64,000 nt of DNA from Melastoma dodecandrum (GCA_029817715.1 JARUPY010000538.1:8308001-8372000); one strand, 5' to 3'; positions 45,022 through 56,600 are shown, numbered from the stretch's first letter. The notes: a model not told the origin generated them from the letters alone. Made by a program: numbers and translations.

Positions 45022-46479
45022 TTACATAGAAAGTTTAGGGAAATCCCACAATACCTTGCCTAAAGAAGTCAACCATTCGATGCCTAGGATCATTTCGCAC
45101 CCCTTAATTGGCATGAGTAACACGTTTGCAGTATACCTTTCCCCTTGCAATTCCCATTGGATATTTCTGACTGTTGAAGTGCATGACATTCTCTCCCCAT
45201 TAGCCACCAATACTCCTTTCTCTTCAACCTTCTGGATCGAACACCCCAATTGTTTTGCGACCCCCAAATCTAGGAAGTTGTGGGTGCTTCCCGAATCAAC
45301 CAAAATTGTCAACTTTCGCTTCTTGTAGAACCCAACCACCTTCATAGTCTGGTTTTTAAAAGAAAGGGCCACCCCATACAAGGCATGCAAAGAAACGACT
45401 AGTGAGTCTTCTTCCCTTAAAATTTCCTCTTCTACAACCTCTTGATCTCTTCCTGCCTCTGATTCGTCAGGCTCCAAAGTGATTGAATATAGGCGTCGGT
45501 TGCTACACTTGTGATTAAAGGAATACTTCTCGTCACACCAGAAGCACAAACCTTTTTGCCGCTTTTCTTCCATCTCTGCTGTCGTAAGCCTTTTGTGAGG
45601 GGGCTGATATGGTAGCGACCTTGCCCCTATTGGACCAACACCTCTCATCTCCATCGCTCGGCCGTTTGACAGCCTTGCAGGGTGTCTGTTTGTTGTCCCA
45701 TTAGCTAGTCCTCTGTGTATATTCCAAGCCTCTGCCCTGCCTCCTCTGTTTATCATCTCCCTCCCTCTGTGAGCCAAGTTCTCATCATCAGTACTCAGTG
45801 TTTTTGCAAAAGCAATTGCTTGTTGCAACATACGAGGATTCAACACCGTAACAATTTTCCTAGTCTCCCTCTTTAATCCCCCAACAAACAGAGCCACTTG
45901 ATCCTCGTTAGAAAGCTCCACCTTAGTGACTAAAGAGATAAACTCCTCCACGTACTCTGACAGATTAGTTTTCTCTTTCAACTCTTTCAATAACACAATA
46001 GGTCTCGCTAGTTCAGTCGGCCCAAATCGCACCATCATCGCCGCAGCATATTCACTCCAACTCACTTGTCCACCTAGCTCTCTGCCTCGCAAGAATGCAT
46101 AGTGCCATTCAATGGCTGGTCCGAATAAGTGCACATAAGCTATTCTTACTTTAAGATCTGCAGGAGTGTCATCCAACTCAAAGAATCTTTCGCTGCGGAA
46201 GATCCATTCCTGCACATTTGTCCCATTATACTCGGGAAACTCTACTCGGGTTTGCCGGGTCACCCTGTCTCCCCCCCATCCTGGTTGTTCGTCTCGTCTA
46301 GAGGTCAAATCACTACGTTCCACCGCTGAGATTTGTTCCTTCCTTCCCTCTCGATCCTCCAGACCAGCTATACGTGCATCCATGCCTTCTATCTTTCGCA
46401 CGAGCTCTTGTAATACTTCCTTCACCGAATCTCCTTCCATTTGTGCCGTCCTTACTCTGGTGCCGTCTGCCACAGGCAT
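45022..46479 (-). CDS. Chromovirus gag-protease
   Basis: ATG at 46479 lies 28 bases after the primer-binding site and opens 485 codons. An N-terminal coiled coil (VKEVLQELVRKIEGMDARIA) is followed by the gag core (VEFPEYNGTNVQEWIFRSER, then FGPTELARPIVLLKELKEKT). A zinc knuckle variant CFWCDEKYSFNHKC sits at about residues 340-353. The aspartic protease site ILVDSGSTHNFLDLG is at about 405, followed by MILGIEWLTSLG. The frame ends at a stop before the RT linker, so the polyprotein is cut short here. Gag and protease themselves look intact. Confidence 0.85.
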   Translation of the reverse strand: MPVADGTRVRTAQMEGDSVKEVLQELVRKIEGMDARIAGLEDREGRKEQISAVERSDLTSRRDEQPGWGGDRVTRQTRVEFPEYNGTNVQEWIFRSERFFELDDTPADLKVRIAYVHLFGPAIEWHYAFLRGRELGGQVSWSEYAAAMMVRFGPTELARPIVLLKELKEKTNLSEYVEEFISLVTKVELSNEDQVALFVGGLKRETRKIVTVLNPRMLQQAIAFAKTLSTDDENLAHRGREMINRGGRAEAWNIHRGLANGTTNRHPARLSNGRAMEMRGVGPIGARSLPYQPPHKRLTTAEMEEKRQKGLCFWCDEKYSFNHKCSNRRLYSITLEPDESEAGRDQEVVEEEILREEDSLVVSLHALYGVALSFKNQTMKVVGFYKKRKLTILVDSGSTHNFLDLGVAKQLGCSIQKVEEKGVLVANGERMSCTSTVRNIQWELQGERYTANVLLMPIKGCEMILGIEWLTSLGKVLWDFPKLSM

Positions 46480-46506
46480 TCCACTCAGAAAGATCGAGCT
46501 ATTACC

Positions 46507-46518
46507 GCTCTGATACCA
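46507..46518 (-). promoter_or_regulatory. Primer-binding site (initiator tRNA-Met)
   Basis: The minus strand reads TGGTATCAGAGC, two bases inside the 5' LTR end. It is the full 12-base complement typical for plant Ty3 elements. Confidence 0.92.
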
Positions 46519-46520
46519 GG

Positions 46521-47029
46521 TGATGCAACTAGAACCGACTGTAATAGCTGAATCTTTCCTGGAAAACAAATAACATAGTCATAGCTGTAAAGAAACACGC
46601 CAACACCCTTCACACCACCAATCCTCCTCCTCCTCCGGCAACCGAGACTTCCCACAATAATGACTATCGTACCCCAGCAACTACCTCCATCTCTCCTATT
46701 ACATCATTTTCTCCCTAACCGAATTGGTTGTGTTTGCAACACCACATCTTCTGTCATAACCTCCGCGCCAGCATTCTGTTGCAATCCTTCCTTTTCTTCT
46801 TCTTGCTCCTCCTTCTCTATTTCTTCTCCCAAGCGTCCCTTAATTCTTCCTATGTGTTCAGTCCGCTCCTCCAAATCTCTTCCTTCCAGTGCGCCAGCCC
46901 GTCCTCCTTTCTCCGCGTTCTCGGCCCAACCTTCTTCCTTCCCATCAGCCCAGCCCATTTTTCCCTGGTTAAATCCAAAACATAACGGCTGGTAACCGTT
47001 TTCCCCGCCAGCTACATTTATATGCATCA
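46521..47029 (-). repeat. 5' LTR of the chromovirus
   Basis: 509 bases, partner of 41530-42036. On the minus strand it begins TGATGCATATAAATGTAGC. Confidence 0.9.
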
Positions 47030-47983
47030 ATATCCGAACACACGCATTCCTGACACCCATCTTAATCCACACCTTTACTTCCACTCGTGGGATTCGGAAG
47101 GCCTCCACCCATTCCTCATGGTTCTGAACCCTCCCATCATTTCTATGTTCGTCATACACTCATCCGACCCATGATCCGATCATTATTCACGCACAAAGAC
47201 TCAAAGCAACATGGTTATGGCCGTTTCTAGTGAAAATAAATGCGGCTAAGCACGGAGGGAGAGAAAGGTCCGTACCTTTCCATCGTTCCGCCACAAAACA
47301 CCCCGAGCTCCCTCATTCTCCTCACGATCTCGCCCCGGGACACCTCTTCTCGCGCCTTTCTTCCCCGAATCCTTGTCTTGTTCCACGTGTTCCGTGAGAA
47401 GCGCTCCACTTTGATCGCCCGTGCGCCCTCTTCTTCAACCTTCTCTCGGTTTCCTCCTCCTCCTCTCTCTCTCTTCTTCTCTTTCTCTTTCTTTCTTTTC
47501 CCCCAAAACCTTCTTGAGAGAAACATTCGATGGGGACGAGGAAAAACGTCCTCCCCCCTTACCCTCCTTTAGTCTCATCTTTTCAAGGGTAATTTTGTAA
47601 TATCAATCCATCCCAACAAGCCTTGGGATCCCATAAGATTATAAACCCCACTTAATTTCCTTTTTGAGGTCCATTTGGCTTGGTCAACTCTCATGAAGCC
47701 TTCCCCTTTGACTAGTCAACTCGTGGGAGAGCTCTCCTTCCATTTCTTCCTTCTCTTCCTCTTGGGTGTTGGGGGGATGATGGGCAATATTAATTGTTCA
47801 CCCACCACCAATGTCATCCTATTCACAAGGTACACAATGAAAAACCCTTTTTCATTTCTCACTTAATCCATACGTATACACAAAATCTTGCTTCATAAGC
47901 AAATACTCGTCCCCATTCTTTATTCACTTGATTTACAAGTCATATTTCACATAGTTGGAATTAGTAAAAGTTGGATCGTTACA
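47030..47983 (-). repeat. Right part of an LTR split by the chromovirus
   Basis: On the minus strand it begins TGTAACGATCCAACTTTTAC at 47983. The block GGGGCGAGATCGTGAGGAGA (about 47313-47340) and the following GGTACGGACC are shared with the solo LTR at 13346-15236. It continues at 41529 across the inserted chromovirus. Confidence 0.6.
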
Positions 47984-48680
47984 ACTGTCATTAGCTCGGT
48001 CTGATAATTAGAGTCATAAAAAATATTTACATTCGTATTTATTTTTTAAGCGAGTCTATTTATAAATTTTCTCGAATAAAAATATTATTTACATTGTTTG
48101 CAATTCGCGTAAAAACCAAAATGATTGTACATTTTATTTGATTTCTTATTTTACACTAACTTATTTTTCATAAATTAGATGCTTCACCAATTTTATTTAA
48201 TATTAGTTAGTTTTATAAAATTAAAATGTTCATGGAAAAAAAGTAAATCAAATCTGAAGAACAAGCTATGCTTGAGACATGCCGAAGGCTTCAGATGTTA
48301 AGCGAATCCAGCCACGACAGCACTCTCGGTGCTTCTCTGATAGATGGCCGATCTCTTCAGCTATCCCCCTGGTACAAACACATAGAGGGGAGTTGGACCA
48401 TCGGCTTCATCTTAACCTGCATCGACTCATCTCGTTCTTGTTTCGTATTTTCGCCGAGTAGCATGTCCTTTGGTCTGCTCCTATGCAGATTCTCGGTGCC
48501 GGGTAGTTTCCCCTTGGATAAGACTCCAAGTGCTATCTTGCTGAACTTGTACATGTGCGTGCTCAGTTGTACGTTCGATGTGGCATTGAATTCGTGTGCT
48601 TGTACATTGCTCTATACCAAGGTTGCGGGCAGTCCCCGAGCATTAGAAGCGACCCCTCCCCCTCTCTCTCCGAGCATATA

Positions 48681-48716
<36 letters not shown>

Positions 48717-48865
48717 CACCGGCGACCCCACCCATTGGCCAAGAAAACCTTCCCTTCCGATCACTTATTCCCGCCTCTCCCCTACCCTTTTCCCAAAGCC
48801 CACCCCCCCAAAGATTCCATCTTTATTTTCTTTTACCGTTTGTTACTTCCCCCGACTTTCCCTCC
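47984..48865. other. Host flank with no recognised gene
   Basis: 47984-48240 is AT-rich. From 48268 an open + frame of 137 codons exists (Ser/Leu-rich), but no domain, partner exon or signal was recognised and a second frame is equally open. A TGCCGAAGGCTTCAG stretch marks the change to GC-richer sequence that leads into the possible exon at 48866. Confidence 0.3.
48680..48714 (+). repeat. (AAT)n microsatellite
   Basis: About eleven AAT units in a row, followed by a C-rich segment. Confidence 0.9.
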
Positions 48866-49165
48866 ATGGTCCGCAGCCCCCTCGACTCCGCCCCAGCCGC
48901 TGGAGCATTCCTCGCCTCCCCCTTCCTGTCCATCGGTGGCGTGGTGGAATCCAAGGCGGGAAAGGAGATGATCCGTCAAGGCCCCAACCCCAAGCCACTC
49001 CACAACTTCACCCTCCCCCGTCTCGGTTGGGGCAGCCAGATTCAGGTACGCTGCGTCAAGGTCTCCAATCGTTCTGTTCCCCACTCCGAGTCCTCCTCCT
49101 CGTTGTCCGCCGCAGTCGCCGTTCGTCTGCCCGGATGGCGTTTGACCGCCCGAGGTTTGGGATGA
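48866..49165 (+). CDS. Possible first exon of an unidentified plant gene
   Basis: ATG at 48866 (context CTCCATGG) opens 99 codons in a GC-rich stretch with host-like base use. The segment NPKPLHNFTLPRLGWGSQIQ and VRCVKVSN recalls the N-terminal LHNFxLPxLxWG segment of plant DUF1639 proteins, but I am not certain. The frame closes at 49165, and the LTR of the Tat element begins about 150 bases later, so the rest of any gene would lie elsewhere or be lost. Treat as a hypothesis. Confidence 0.35.
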   Translation: MVRSPLDSAPAAGAFLASPFLSIGGVVESKAGKEMIRQGPNPKPLHNFTLPRLGWGSQIQVRCVKVSNRSVPHSESSSSLSAAVAVRLPGWRLTARGLG

Positions 49166-49456
49166 AGGACGACGACGACTGCGAGGGGGGTTGCGGAAGA
49201 GATGGTGTTGGATCTGCGGTTGAAGGGCGCTGCCCACATGTGTACGCGCACGGAACGGATCACGTCGGAAATATTTGGCAATGGACTCACAGTAGTTGTT
49301 TTGTGGTCGCCAGTAAGAAGATGCACTAACTTTATACAGAAATAATGCAAGTCTTACAATCTTTAGAGAATTAAAAGAAAAGGGCTTACAGCCATTAAAA
49401 GGGAAAAAGGGAAACGGTGGTGACAATGTGGGATCTTGTAGCGGCGGAGAACACGT

Positions 49457-49666
49457 GACGAAGGCCTTGGAAGCTCGCTCCGTCTGTGGTGGTTGCTGGC
49501 GGAAGGTCGTGACCAAGGCCTTGGAAGCTCGCTTCGTCGGAGGTGGTCGCTGGCGGAGAGTTGGGACGAAGGCCCTACGAGCTCACTTCGTCGGTGGAGT
49601 CGCTGGTGGGGAGTTATCGGCAAAGGCCCTACGAGCTCACTCTGCCGATGGAGGGGGAGTTGACCT
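49457..49666. repeat. 54-bp tandem repeat, almost four units, in the Tat LTR
   Basis: Units begin ACGAAGGCCTTGGAAGCTCG or ACGAAGGCCCTACGAGCTCA and end in GTCGCTGGCGG-type sequence. Units 1-2 and units 3-4 form two subtypes. The block lies downstream of the TATA box, in the transcribed part of the LTR. Confidence 0.85.
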
Positions 49667-49762
49667 ATGAACCGGGTCAAGGTACCTAAATTCTAAGTTT
49701 GACGAACAGACTTCAGAGTTTTTGGCTGTGTGTATTCGTGCTTTGTCTTTGGAAACTCCTTT

Positions 49763-49772
49763 GCTATTTATA
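49763..49772 (-). promoter_or_regulatory. TATA box of the Tat LTR
   Basis: The minus strand reads TATAAATAGC followed by AAAGGAGTTTCC, an ideal plant TATA context, placed about 620 bases into the LTR from its TG start. Confidence 0.65.
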
Positions 49773-50141
49773 GTGAGCTCGTACGTGTCTAACACGTAAC
49801 GAGTGGATTTTGTTACAGATCGTGTCATAGATCGTGATCCCTAGTATCGTGGGAGTGTCCCAACAACTTCCCATGAGATACGGGATCACGTTCCTGAAAA
49901 TTAGAATCGGTTACGATTCTTAACAATCGTGATTTTAGGAATAAATAAATTTATTCCCATCTCGTCGACTTGCTTTGTTTGTACGGGCTTTGACTGCTGT
50001 AGTTGCCTTTGTTCAGGATAAGGTCGACTTGACCCTATGAGTAGACCTAGCTACTATTGGGTCCTATTGGTAGTCATATCTTAGTGGTGAGTTGACCTAG
50101 TCGACTCTATACATGAGTCGTCTTTAGTAACTCCATTGTGG

Positions 50142-50330
50142 GTCGACTTCATCATGAGTTAACCCAACCGACCTCGTCATGAGTCGACCTGGGTGACTTT
50201 GTCATGAGTTAACCCAGTCGACTTCGTCATGAGTTAACCCAGTCGACTTCACTATGAGTCGACCTGGGCGACATCGTTATGAGTTAGCCCAGTCGACTTT
50301 GTCATGAGTCGGCCTGGGCGACTTCGTTCT
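50142..50330. repeat. 27-29 bp tandem repeats in U3 of the Tat LTR
   Basis: Seven or so units of GTCGACTTCGTCATGAGTTA plus ACCCA, alternating with GTCGACCTGGGCGACTTCG forms. They lie upstream of the LTR TATA box, in the position of enhancer repeats. Confidence 0.8.
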
Positions 50331-50391
50331 TAGGTAGTGTGATGATTCCTGGGCTCTAAGCCCAGGCCCAAAATTATTTACTATGTCAACA

Positions 50392-50410
50392 TAAGCCCCC
50401 CTTTTATGCT
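50392..50410 (-). promoter_or_regulatory. Polypurine tract of the Tat element
   Basis: The minus strand reads GCATAAAAGGGGGGCTTA directly before the LTR start TGTTGACATAG. It would prime plus-strand DNA synthesis. Confidence 0.7.
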
Positions 50411-50446
50411 GGGTTAGCTATGCTGACTTAGCAAAAAATCACACCC

Positions 50447-50454
50447 TATATAAG
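50447..50454 (+). promoter_or_regulatory. TATA box of the antisense PMD gene
   Basis: TATATAAG in the context CACCCTATATAAGGGAGAG lies about 150 bases upstream of the ATG at 50601 and 56 bases outside the LTR. It decides the start: an in-frame ATG-less opening from 50460 would begin at or before the expected transcript start. Confidence 0.6.
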
Positions 50455-50600
50455 GGAGAGTGAGTGTCCTTTTCCCGCCCATCTCCTTACTTGCTCAACA
50501 CTTCTTCACCTTCCTCCTCAAGAAACCCAGAAAACCCTCGTTCTTGAAACCCTCCGTCCCTTCCATCTTCTTCACCAAAATCTCTCCGATCTTTAAAAAG

Positions 50601-53600
50601 ATGGCAACTTTCACAGCCTTCGAACTCCACAATGCTCGTGCGGGGCCGGCCGGACCTATTCCGGTCGCGGAAGACCAAGGATCGGGTGTCGCTCTTGGAC
50701 CCATCTTGCCGGAGCATCTGTTTCCAGAAGTGGTGCCACTCAACTACCTCATCACAGAGAAGCCTATCCCGGTTTGTCATCCCAACTTTATTAATCCCCT
50801 CAACTGGGAGAAGCAGGGGACCTTTTTGTGCTTCCCTTCTGCTACTAAAGCCGAGATGATAGAGTGGTTAGAGATGTGGGAGGATCATTTTGAAAATCGA
50901 TTCAGGGACCAGAAGATTCTCAGATTTTTTAGGATGTCAATAGCTAGTAAGAGCTGTGATCCTAGGGTTTGTGCGGCTATTCTGCCTTTCTGGAACTCCA
51001 TGGTGAACTGCTTCTATTTCCCAGAAGGCCCTATGTCCATCACTTTGGCAGATTTGAAGTTTTTGACCAGGAGCAAGATTAATGGCCGCCCAGTGCGTCA
51101 ATATGCCCAGGCAGGAGACATTAGTCCAAAGGGAGCCCTCCAGTATATGGAAGTAGTAAACAAACACTTGCAGATGGCCTCAGTGGGCAAGAAAAAGGGC
51201 GAGAAGCGAACGACCGCAGGGTTCGGCGCCCAGGAAGAGATCGAATTTCTCAGCACCTGGCTGAGCAAATTTGTCTATTGTTTCCCTGGGAAGAAGGTTG
51301 GCCACACGTCTCACGCAGTGGCGAACTTTTTGAGGGAGACTACTGAAGAAGTCGCCTGGGGTCCCTTCATCCTCGGTCTGCTATATCACGATCTAGAGAG
51401 GGCGACTTCTCAAATCAAGCCATTCCCAAAGCATCCAGCAGGAGGCATGCTTTGGTTGGTCCATCTATGGTCGGCCATGTGGATGCCAGGGTTGACTGGA
51501 TTCAAGGTCCCCACGACGCCCCCTGAAGCCTTGTACTATGGGGAGAGCATCTTGAATCGATGCTGCCAGCGCAAAGACCAGTGGCTCCCGACTTCAGTTA
51601 CTGGCCATATGAAGCATATAGCTGATTTCGCGAGAGCAGATCGACGCGACTGGGCGCCTCTCCCAGGTCACAAAACAATTGCCCAAAAGGTCGACCCCCA
51701 GATCGCTCCAGGCTTTTGGAACGGGGCTCTCACCAGCAGGGATTTGCCAGTAGTTTTCGACAACTATCTGTCCTTTGAAGTCTATAACCCTCAGCTGTGC
51801 GCAAGACAGTTCGGGTTCATCCAGAGCGCGGCGGTCCCTTTTGTTGATGCCACTGGTGGCCTACTTGGAAGGGCGACGAAGATCCCGTGCAAGTCGGGTG
51901 ACGCCAAGGTCCTGGAGTTGCTTAGCAGAAAGGCGCAACTCCTCAGGATGGAGTTCCCATCCAGTTCCTCCTCTTGCTTCGCCACACAGTTCTTCACTGT
52001 GCTGTGGTCATCTATGTATGAGGAGCTGCGATCCTTGATGCACTTCCTCGAGGTCTCCGACGAACCTGATTTCTATCCTGATGATGCTCAACTCAAAGCG
52101 AGAGGTAAGGACTTAGCTTTGTTTAAACAGCATGGAGTTCTTAATATTAGACCTAAGTTTTCTCTTCTTCTTTTCCTTTTAGGATCATTACTTCCTCGGG
52201 GCCCCGGCAAAGCGAAGCTCAAAGCCCCCCTTGCCCTTGGTCCCTCCAAGTCCAAGCCGATCGACAAGAGGAAGGCCAAAGTCGCAGGTCCCAAGCGAAC
52301 GACTAGAGGCGACTCTTCTAAGGCCAACGTCGCCTCAAAACGCAAGGAGATCGAAGAGGAAGAGGAGGAAGACCCCGATGAGATGCCTCTATCAAAGAGG
52401 AGGAAACTGGTGAGGGTACCATCTCCAGTGGCGGCTCCCCTTCCCAAGTCGCCGACTACCGTAGCGGCGACTTCTTCTTCCAGGTCGCCAGCAGCGGTGG
52501 CCCCACTCAGATCACCAGTAGTGAGTTCATCATCTGCTGCGGCGCCTGCGACCTTAGAGACGGTCGATATCGCTCGAGGAGCGACTACAGAGGTATGACT
52601 CTACTGATTCTAATTCATCTTGAGCTTCTGTATCTAACCCGCACTATATTGCCTAGGGCGAAGCTTCAACCGGAGATGGTGACCAACCTACTCCCCCTGT
52701 GTTCGAGATAGGTTCAACTGCTTCAATCGCCGAGGTGAGCTCGACTCCCTGCTAAGATATATTACTCTAGTTCATATATGAACTTTGGTTTTATTACACT
52801 CTATTCTAGGAAGAGCAGTGATACGGGGACGGCAAGGAATAGATGATTCCTAAACCGAAAATGAATGGGGACGTCACTGAAAAGGGTGCGGAATGGAGTG
52901 ACGCTCGGTATGGACGGAAAGTGTGTGGGGTAGGCGGCTGAATGATAAAAAGGAGGGGTTGAGATCAACCTCCACGGATACAGATGCACCACCGTGAAAG
53001 AAGACTCGGGTAGACTCGTTTGATCGTGGATACAGATACACCACCACGAACAAGACGAGGGCGAGGCACAACACGGAGGATACAGATACACCACCACCGG
53101 TTGATACACTCTACTCAATCCGCACTTGGAAATCCACCAAATGAAGAACGAGGTTTGAAGGAGAATCCACTCACTTCGGATAAAAGACACTAAGTCTGAT
53201 AAGGGTTTATAATTTGATTAAAGCTGTCCTGCAAATGAGTACAGGGTGCCCATTATATAGGGAACACCTGAAAAAGAACTTAAATGCACGAAATGAACCT
53301 AGGCTAGGTGCAAGGCAAGATTCATGGACGGGCCATAAATGGCTTATTGGTAATGCAACAAAGTAAATGCAAAACATGAATGACAAATGCATGAATGAGG
53401 AATGCGAATTGATTCAGCTTCTTTGAGGCTCTTCATCTTCGAGACTCTTGGCTTGGCCGACTCTTCGTTGCTCAGTCGCTGATGTTCGCAAGTCGCATCG
53501 ACTTGAGTCGCATTCGTCGACTTGAGTCGCACTCGTCAAGTCGACGCCAAGTCGCAAGTCGCACTTGTCAAGTCGACGCCAAGTCGCAAGCGAGTAAGGT

Positions 53601-56600
53601 GACGCCTCTCTTGCTGCGCGTCGACGGGGATAAGTTGTCGTCCGTCTTTGTATCATCCTCCCCTTGTTGAGAAGAGTTTGTCCTCAAACTCTCGTCGTCG
53701 TCATCCTCCACAAATGGCATGAGATCCTGGACGTTGAATGTGGCAGAAACTCCATAGTCACCTGGAAGATCAATTTTGTAGGCGTTGTCATTGATGCGCT
53801 CGACGATCTTGAATGGTCCTTCTGCGCGCGGCATTAGCTTGTTCTTCCTCTTGCCTGGGAATCGATCCTTGCGCAAATGAATCCAAACTAAGTCTCCTGG
53901 CTGAAATATCTTCACTCTTCTTCCGCGATTGGCTCTTTCTGTGTAACGTTGATTGGCCTTCTCGATCTGCGCTCGAGTCCTCTCATGGAGCAATCGCATC
54001 TCCTTAACGCGCTCCTCAGCATCTCGGCTAACTGATCTCATATCGCTCGCAGGCATTAGTTCAACAGGGACTAAAGGATTGAGTCCGTAAACTACCTGGA
54101 AGGGTGATGACTTCGTTGTCGAACTTGGGGATCGATTGTATGCGAACTCAGCATGGGCAAGCTTGATGTCCCAATCCTTCTGGTTCTTCGAGACCAAGGT
54201 TCGAAGGATTGCAGCCATAGTGCGATTGACAACCTCCGTTTGTCCATCGGTTTGCGGATGATAAGCTGTGCTGAATACAAGCTTCGTTCCCAACTTGTGC
54301 CACAGTGTCTTCCAAAAGTAGCTTAGGAACTTCGTGTCGCGATCTGAAACGATCGACTTGGGTACTCCATGCAACCTTAGCACTTCTCGAAAGTACAAAT
54401 CTGCTACGTTGGTCGCATCGTCCGTTTTCTGACATGGGATGAAGTGTGCCATCTTCGAAAATCGGTCGACCACTACCATGATCGAATCCTTTCTTCGTTG
54501 CGTTCTTGGCAATCCTAGTACAAAATCCATACTCACATGTTCCCATGGTCGCTCTGGGACGGGCAATGGAGTGTAGAGACCCTGAGGTTGGACACGGCTC
54601 TTCGCTTGCTGGCAAGTCGCACATCTCGCGATTAGTCCTCGCACTTGCTTCTCCATTCGAGGCCAATAGAAATGCTCTTGTAGCATTGCCAGCGTCTTGT
54701 CAACTCCAAAATGTCCAGCGATTCCTCCTCCATGGACTTCTCGTATAAGTAGCTCTCTCGTCGAACTCCTTGGAATGCATAGCTTAGAGTCGCGAAATAA
54801 AAATCCATTCACCTGGTGGAATCGATCGATGGCTTGCTGGGCGCACTGGACGAAGATTGCTCCAAAATCTTCATCGTCCTTGTACAACTCCTTCAAATAC
54901 CCAAACCCAATCAGCTTTGTCTCCATCGCAGAAAGTAAAATCATTTTCCTCGAGAGAACATCTGCGACTACATTCTTCGCGCCTGGTTTGTGCTTCAAGA
55001 CAAAGTTGAATGCTTGTAGAAATTCTACCCACTTCGCATGTCGGCGACTAAGCTTGTGCTGACCATTGATGTACTTGAGAGCTTCATGATCGGTGTGCAA
55101 CACAAACTCTCTGGGCAGCAAGTAATGACTCCAAGTCTCGAGTACTCGAACAATTGCTAAGAACTCCTTGTCATATGTCGAGTAGTTCAATTTGGCGTCA
55201 TTAAGTTTCTCGCTGAAATAAGCGATGGGTCTTCACTCCTGCAGCAAAACTCCTCCAATTCCTACGCCCGATGCATTACATTCCACTTCGAACATCTTCG
55301 CAAAGTCGGGCAAAGCTAGAACTGGGGCTGCGCTTAGACACTCCTTCAGTCGCTCGAAACTAGCTTGTGCGACTGGTGTCCACTCGAATTTGTCTCCCTT
55401 CAAACATTCGGTGAGTGGGGCTGCGATTGGGCTAAATCCTTGAATGAACCTCCGATAGAACGACGCCAAGCCATGGAAGCTGCGAACGTCATGGAAACTC
55501 CTTGGAGTCGGCCACTCCTTGATCGCTTCAATCTTGCTCTCGTCCACCTTAATTCCTTCTGCTGAGACGACAAATCCAAGAAATATTACAGTCGGTTGGA
55601 AGAACTCACATTTCTTGAGATTTCCATATAGCTTTTCCTCCCGAAGTGTGTTGAACACAGCTCGCAAATGATTAATATGCTCCTTATTGCTCCGGCTGTA
55701 GACAAGAATATCGTCGAAGTAGACGACCACAAACTTCCCCATGAATGGTCGCAAGACATGGGTCATTAGTCGCATGAATGTGCTGGGCGCGTTTGACAAT
55801 CCAAATGGCATCACCAACCACTCGTACAACCCGTACTTAGTCTTGAAGGCTGTCTTCCACTCGTCGCCTTCTTTCATCCGGATCTGGTGATAACCACTTC
55901 GCAAATCCACTTTGGAAAACACCTGCGCTCCATGCAACTCATCCAACATATCATCCAGTCGAGGGATAGGAAAGCGATACTTTACTGTGATTTTGTTGAT
56001 CGCTCGACTGTCCATGCACATTCTCCATGTGCCATCCTTCTTCGGCACCAATATGGCTGGAACCGAACATGGGCTCAAACTCTCTCGAACTGATCCCTTG
56101 TTGACAAGCTCGTCGACTTGTCTCTGCAACTCCTTTGCCTCCTCTGGGTTGCAACGATAGGCTGGTCTATTTGGTAGCGACGCCCCTGGAACCAAGTCGA
56201 TTTGATGTTGGATGCTCCGCATCGGTGGTAATTCGACTGGTAGCTCCTCTGGAAATACGTCCTTGAACTCCTCAAGAATGGAAGCGGCCTGAGGATGGCT
56301 CGTCGCTTGACCTGGGGCGGATTCGACAAGAACCACAAAATAAGCCTTCTCACCTTCTTGAATCGCTCGAACTAGTTGAACTCCCTTGAGAGGCTGGTCG
56401 CTAAGTCGATCCTGGGTCGTGATTGTCAGCTGACTAGTGAGGGGCATCAAAGTGACCTTATTCTCTCCGATGTGGATGGAATACGTATTGCGATACCCGT
56501 CGTGTTGCGCGCGTCGATCAAACTGCCACGGTCTCCCTAATAGTAGGTGGCACGCATCCATAGGAATGACGTCGCAAGCGACTTCATCCTGGTAGCTCTT

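Larger units (their letters stand above)
41530..47029 (-). mobile_element. Full-length Ty3/gypsy chromovirus
   Basis: The element is flanked by a perfect five-base duplication ATATC (41525-41529 and 47030-47034). It has LTRs at 41530-42036 and 46521-47029, a primer-binding site TGGTATCAGAGC (minus, 46507-46518) and a polypurine tract AAGGAGGGAG next to the 3' LTR (about 42041-42052). Gag-protease is one open frame. Pol is split by a few frameshifts, and a chromodomain ends the polyprotein. The LTRs differ by small indels and scattered bases, so it is older than the CRM-like element at 52819. Confidence 0.93.
49321..50391 (-). repeat. 3' LTR of the Tat element
   Basis: The inner end is fixed by the polypurine tract: the minus strand reads GCATAAAAGGGGGGCTTA and then TGTTGACATAGTAAATAATT. 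The outer end is estimated at about 49321 (minus ...AAAGTTAGTGCA). The other LTR is outside the window, so it cannot be verified. It has a TATA box and two tandem-repeat blocks. Confidence 0.65.

Noticed and set aside
48268..48681. 137-codon open frame on +
   Set aside because: No domain, no partner exon, and another frame is equally open; reported only as unresolved flank.
49428..49670. 80-codon open frame with repeated KALEARSVCGGCW-type peptides
   Set aside because: It is produced by the 54-bp DNA repeat inside the LTR and lacks any gene signal.
50460..50600. Upstream extension of the PMD frame starting at 50460
   Set aside because: It would begin within or before the expected transcription start of the TATA box at 50447, and the segment reads like leader sequence; ATG 50601 has a good context.
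52105..52182. Continuous reading of the PMD frame through 52105-52182
   Set aside because: GTAAGG and a pyrimidine tract with TTTTAG mark an intron; its removal gives phases consistent with all later exons.
53414..53656. 80-codon frames duplicated at 53414-53656 and 58534-58776
   Set aside because: They are identical LTR sequence, with the true coding part being only the end of gag-pol in the left copy.
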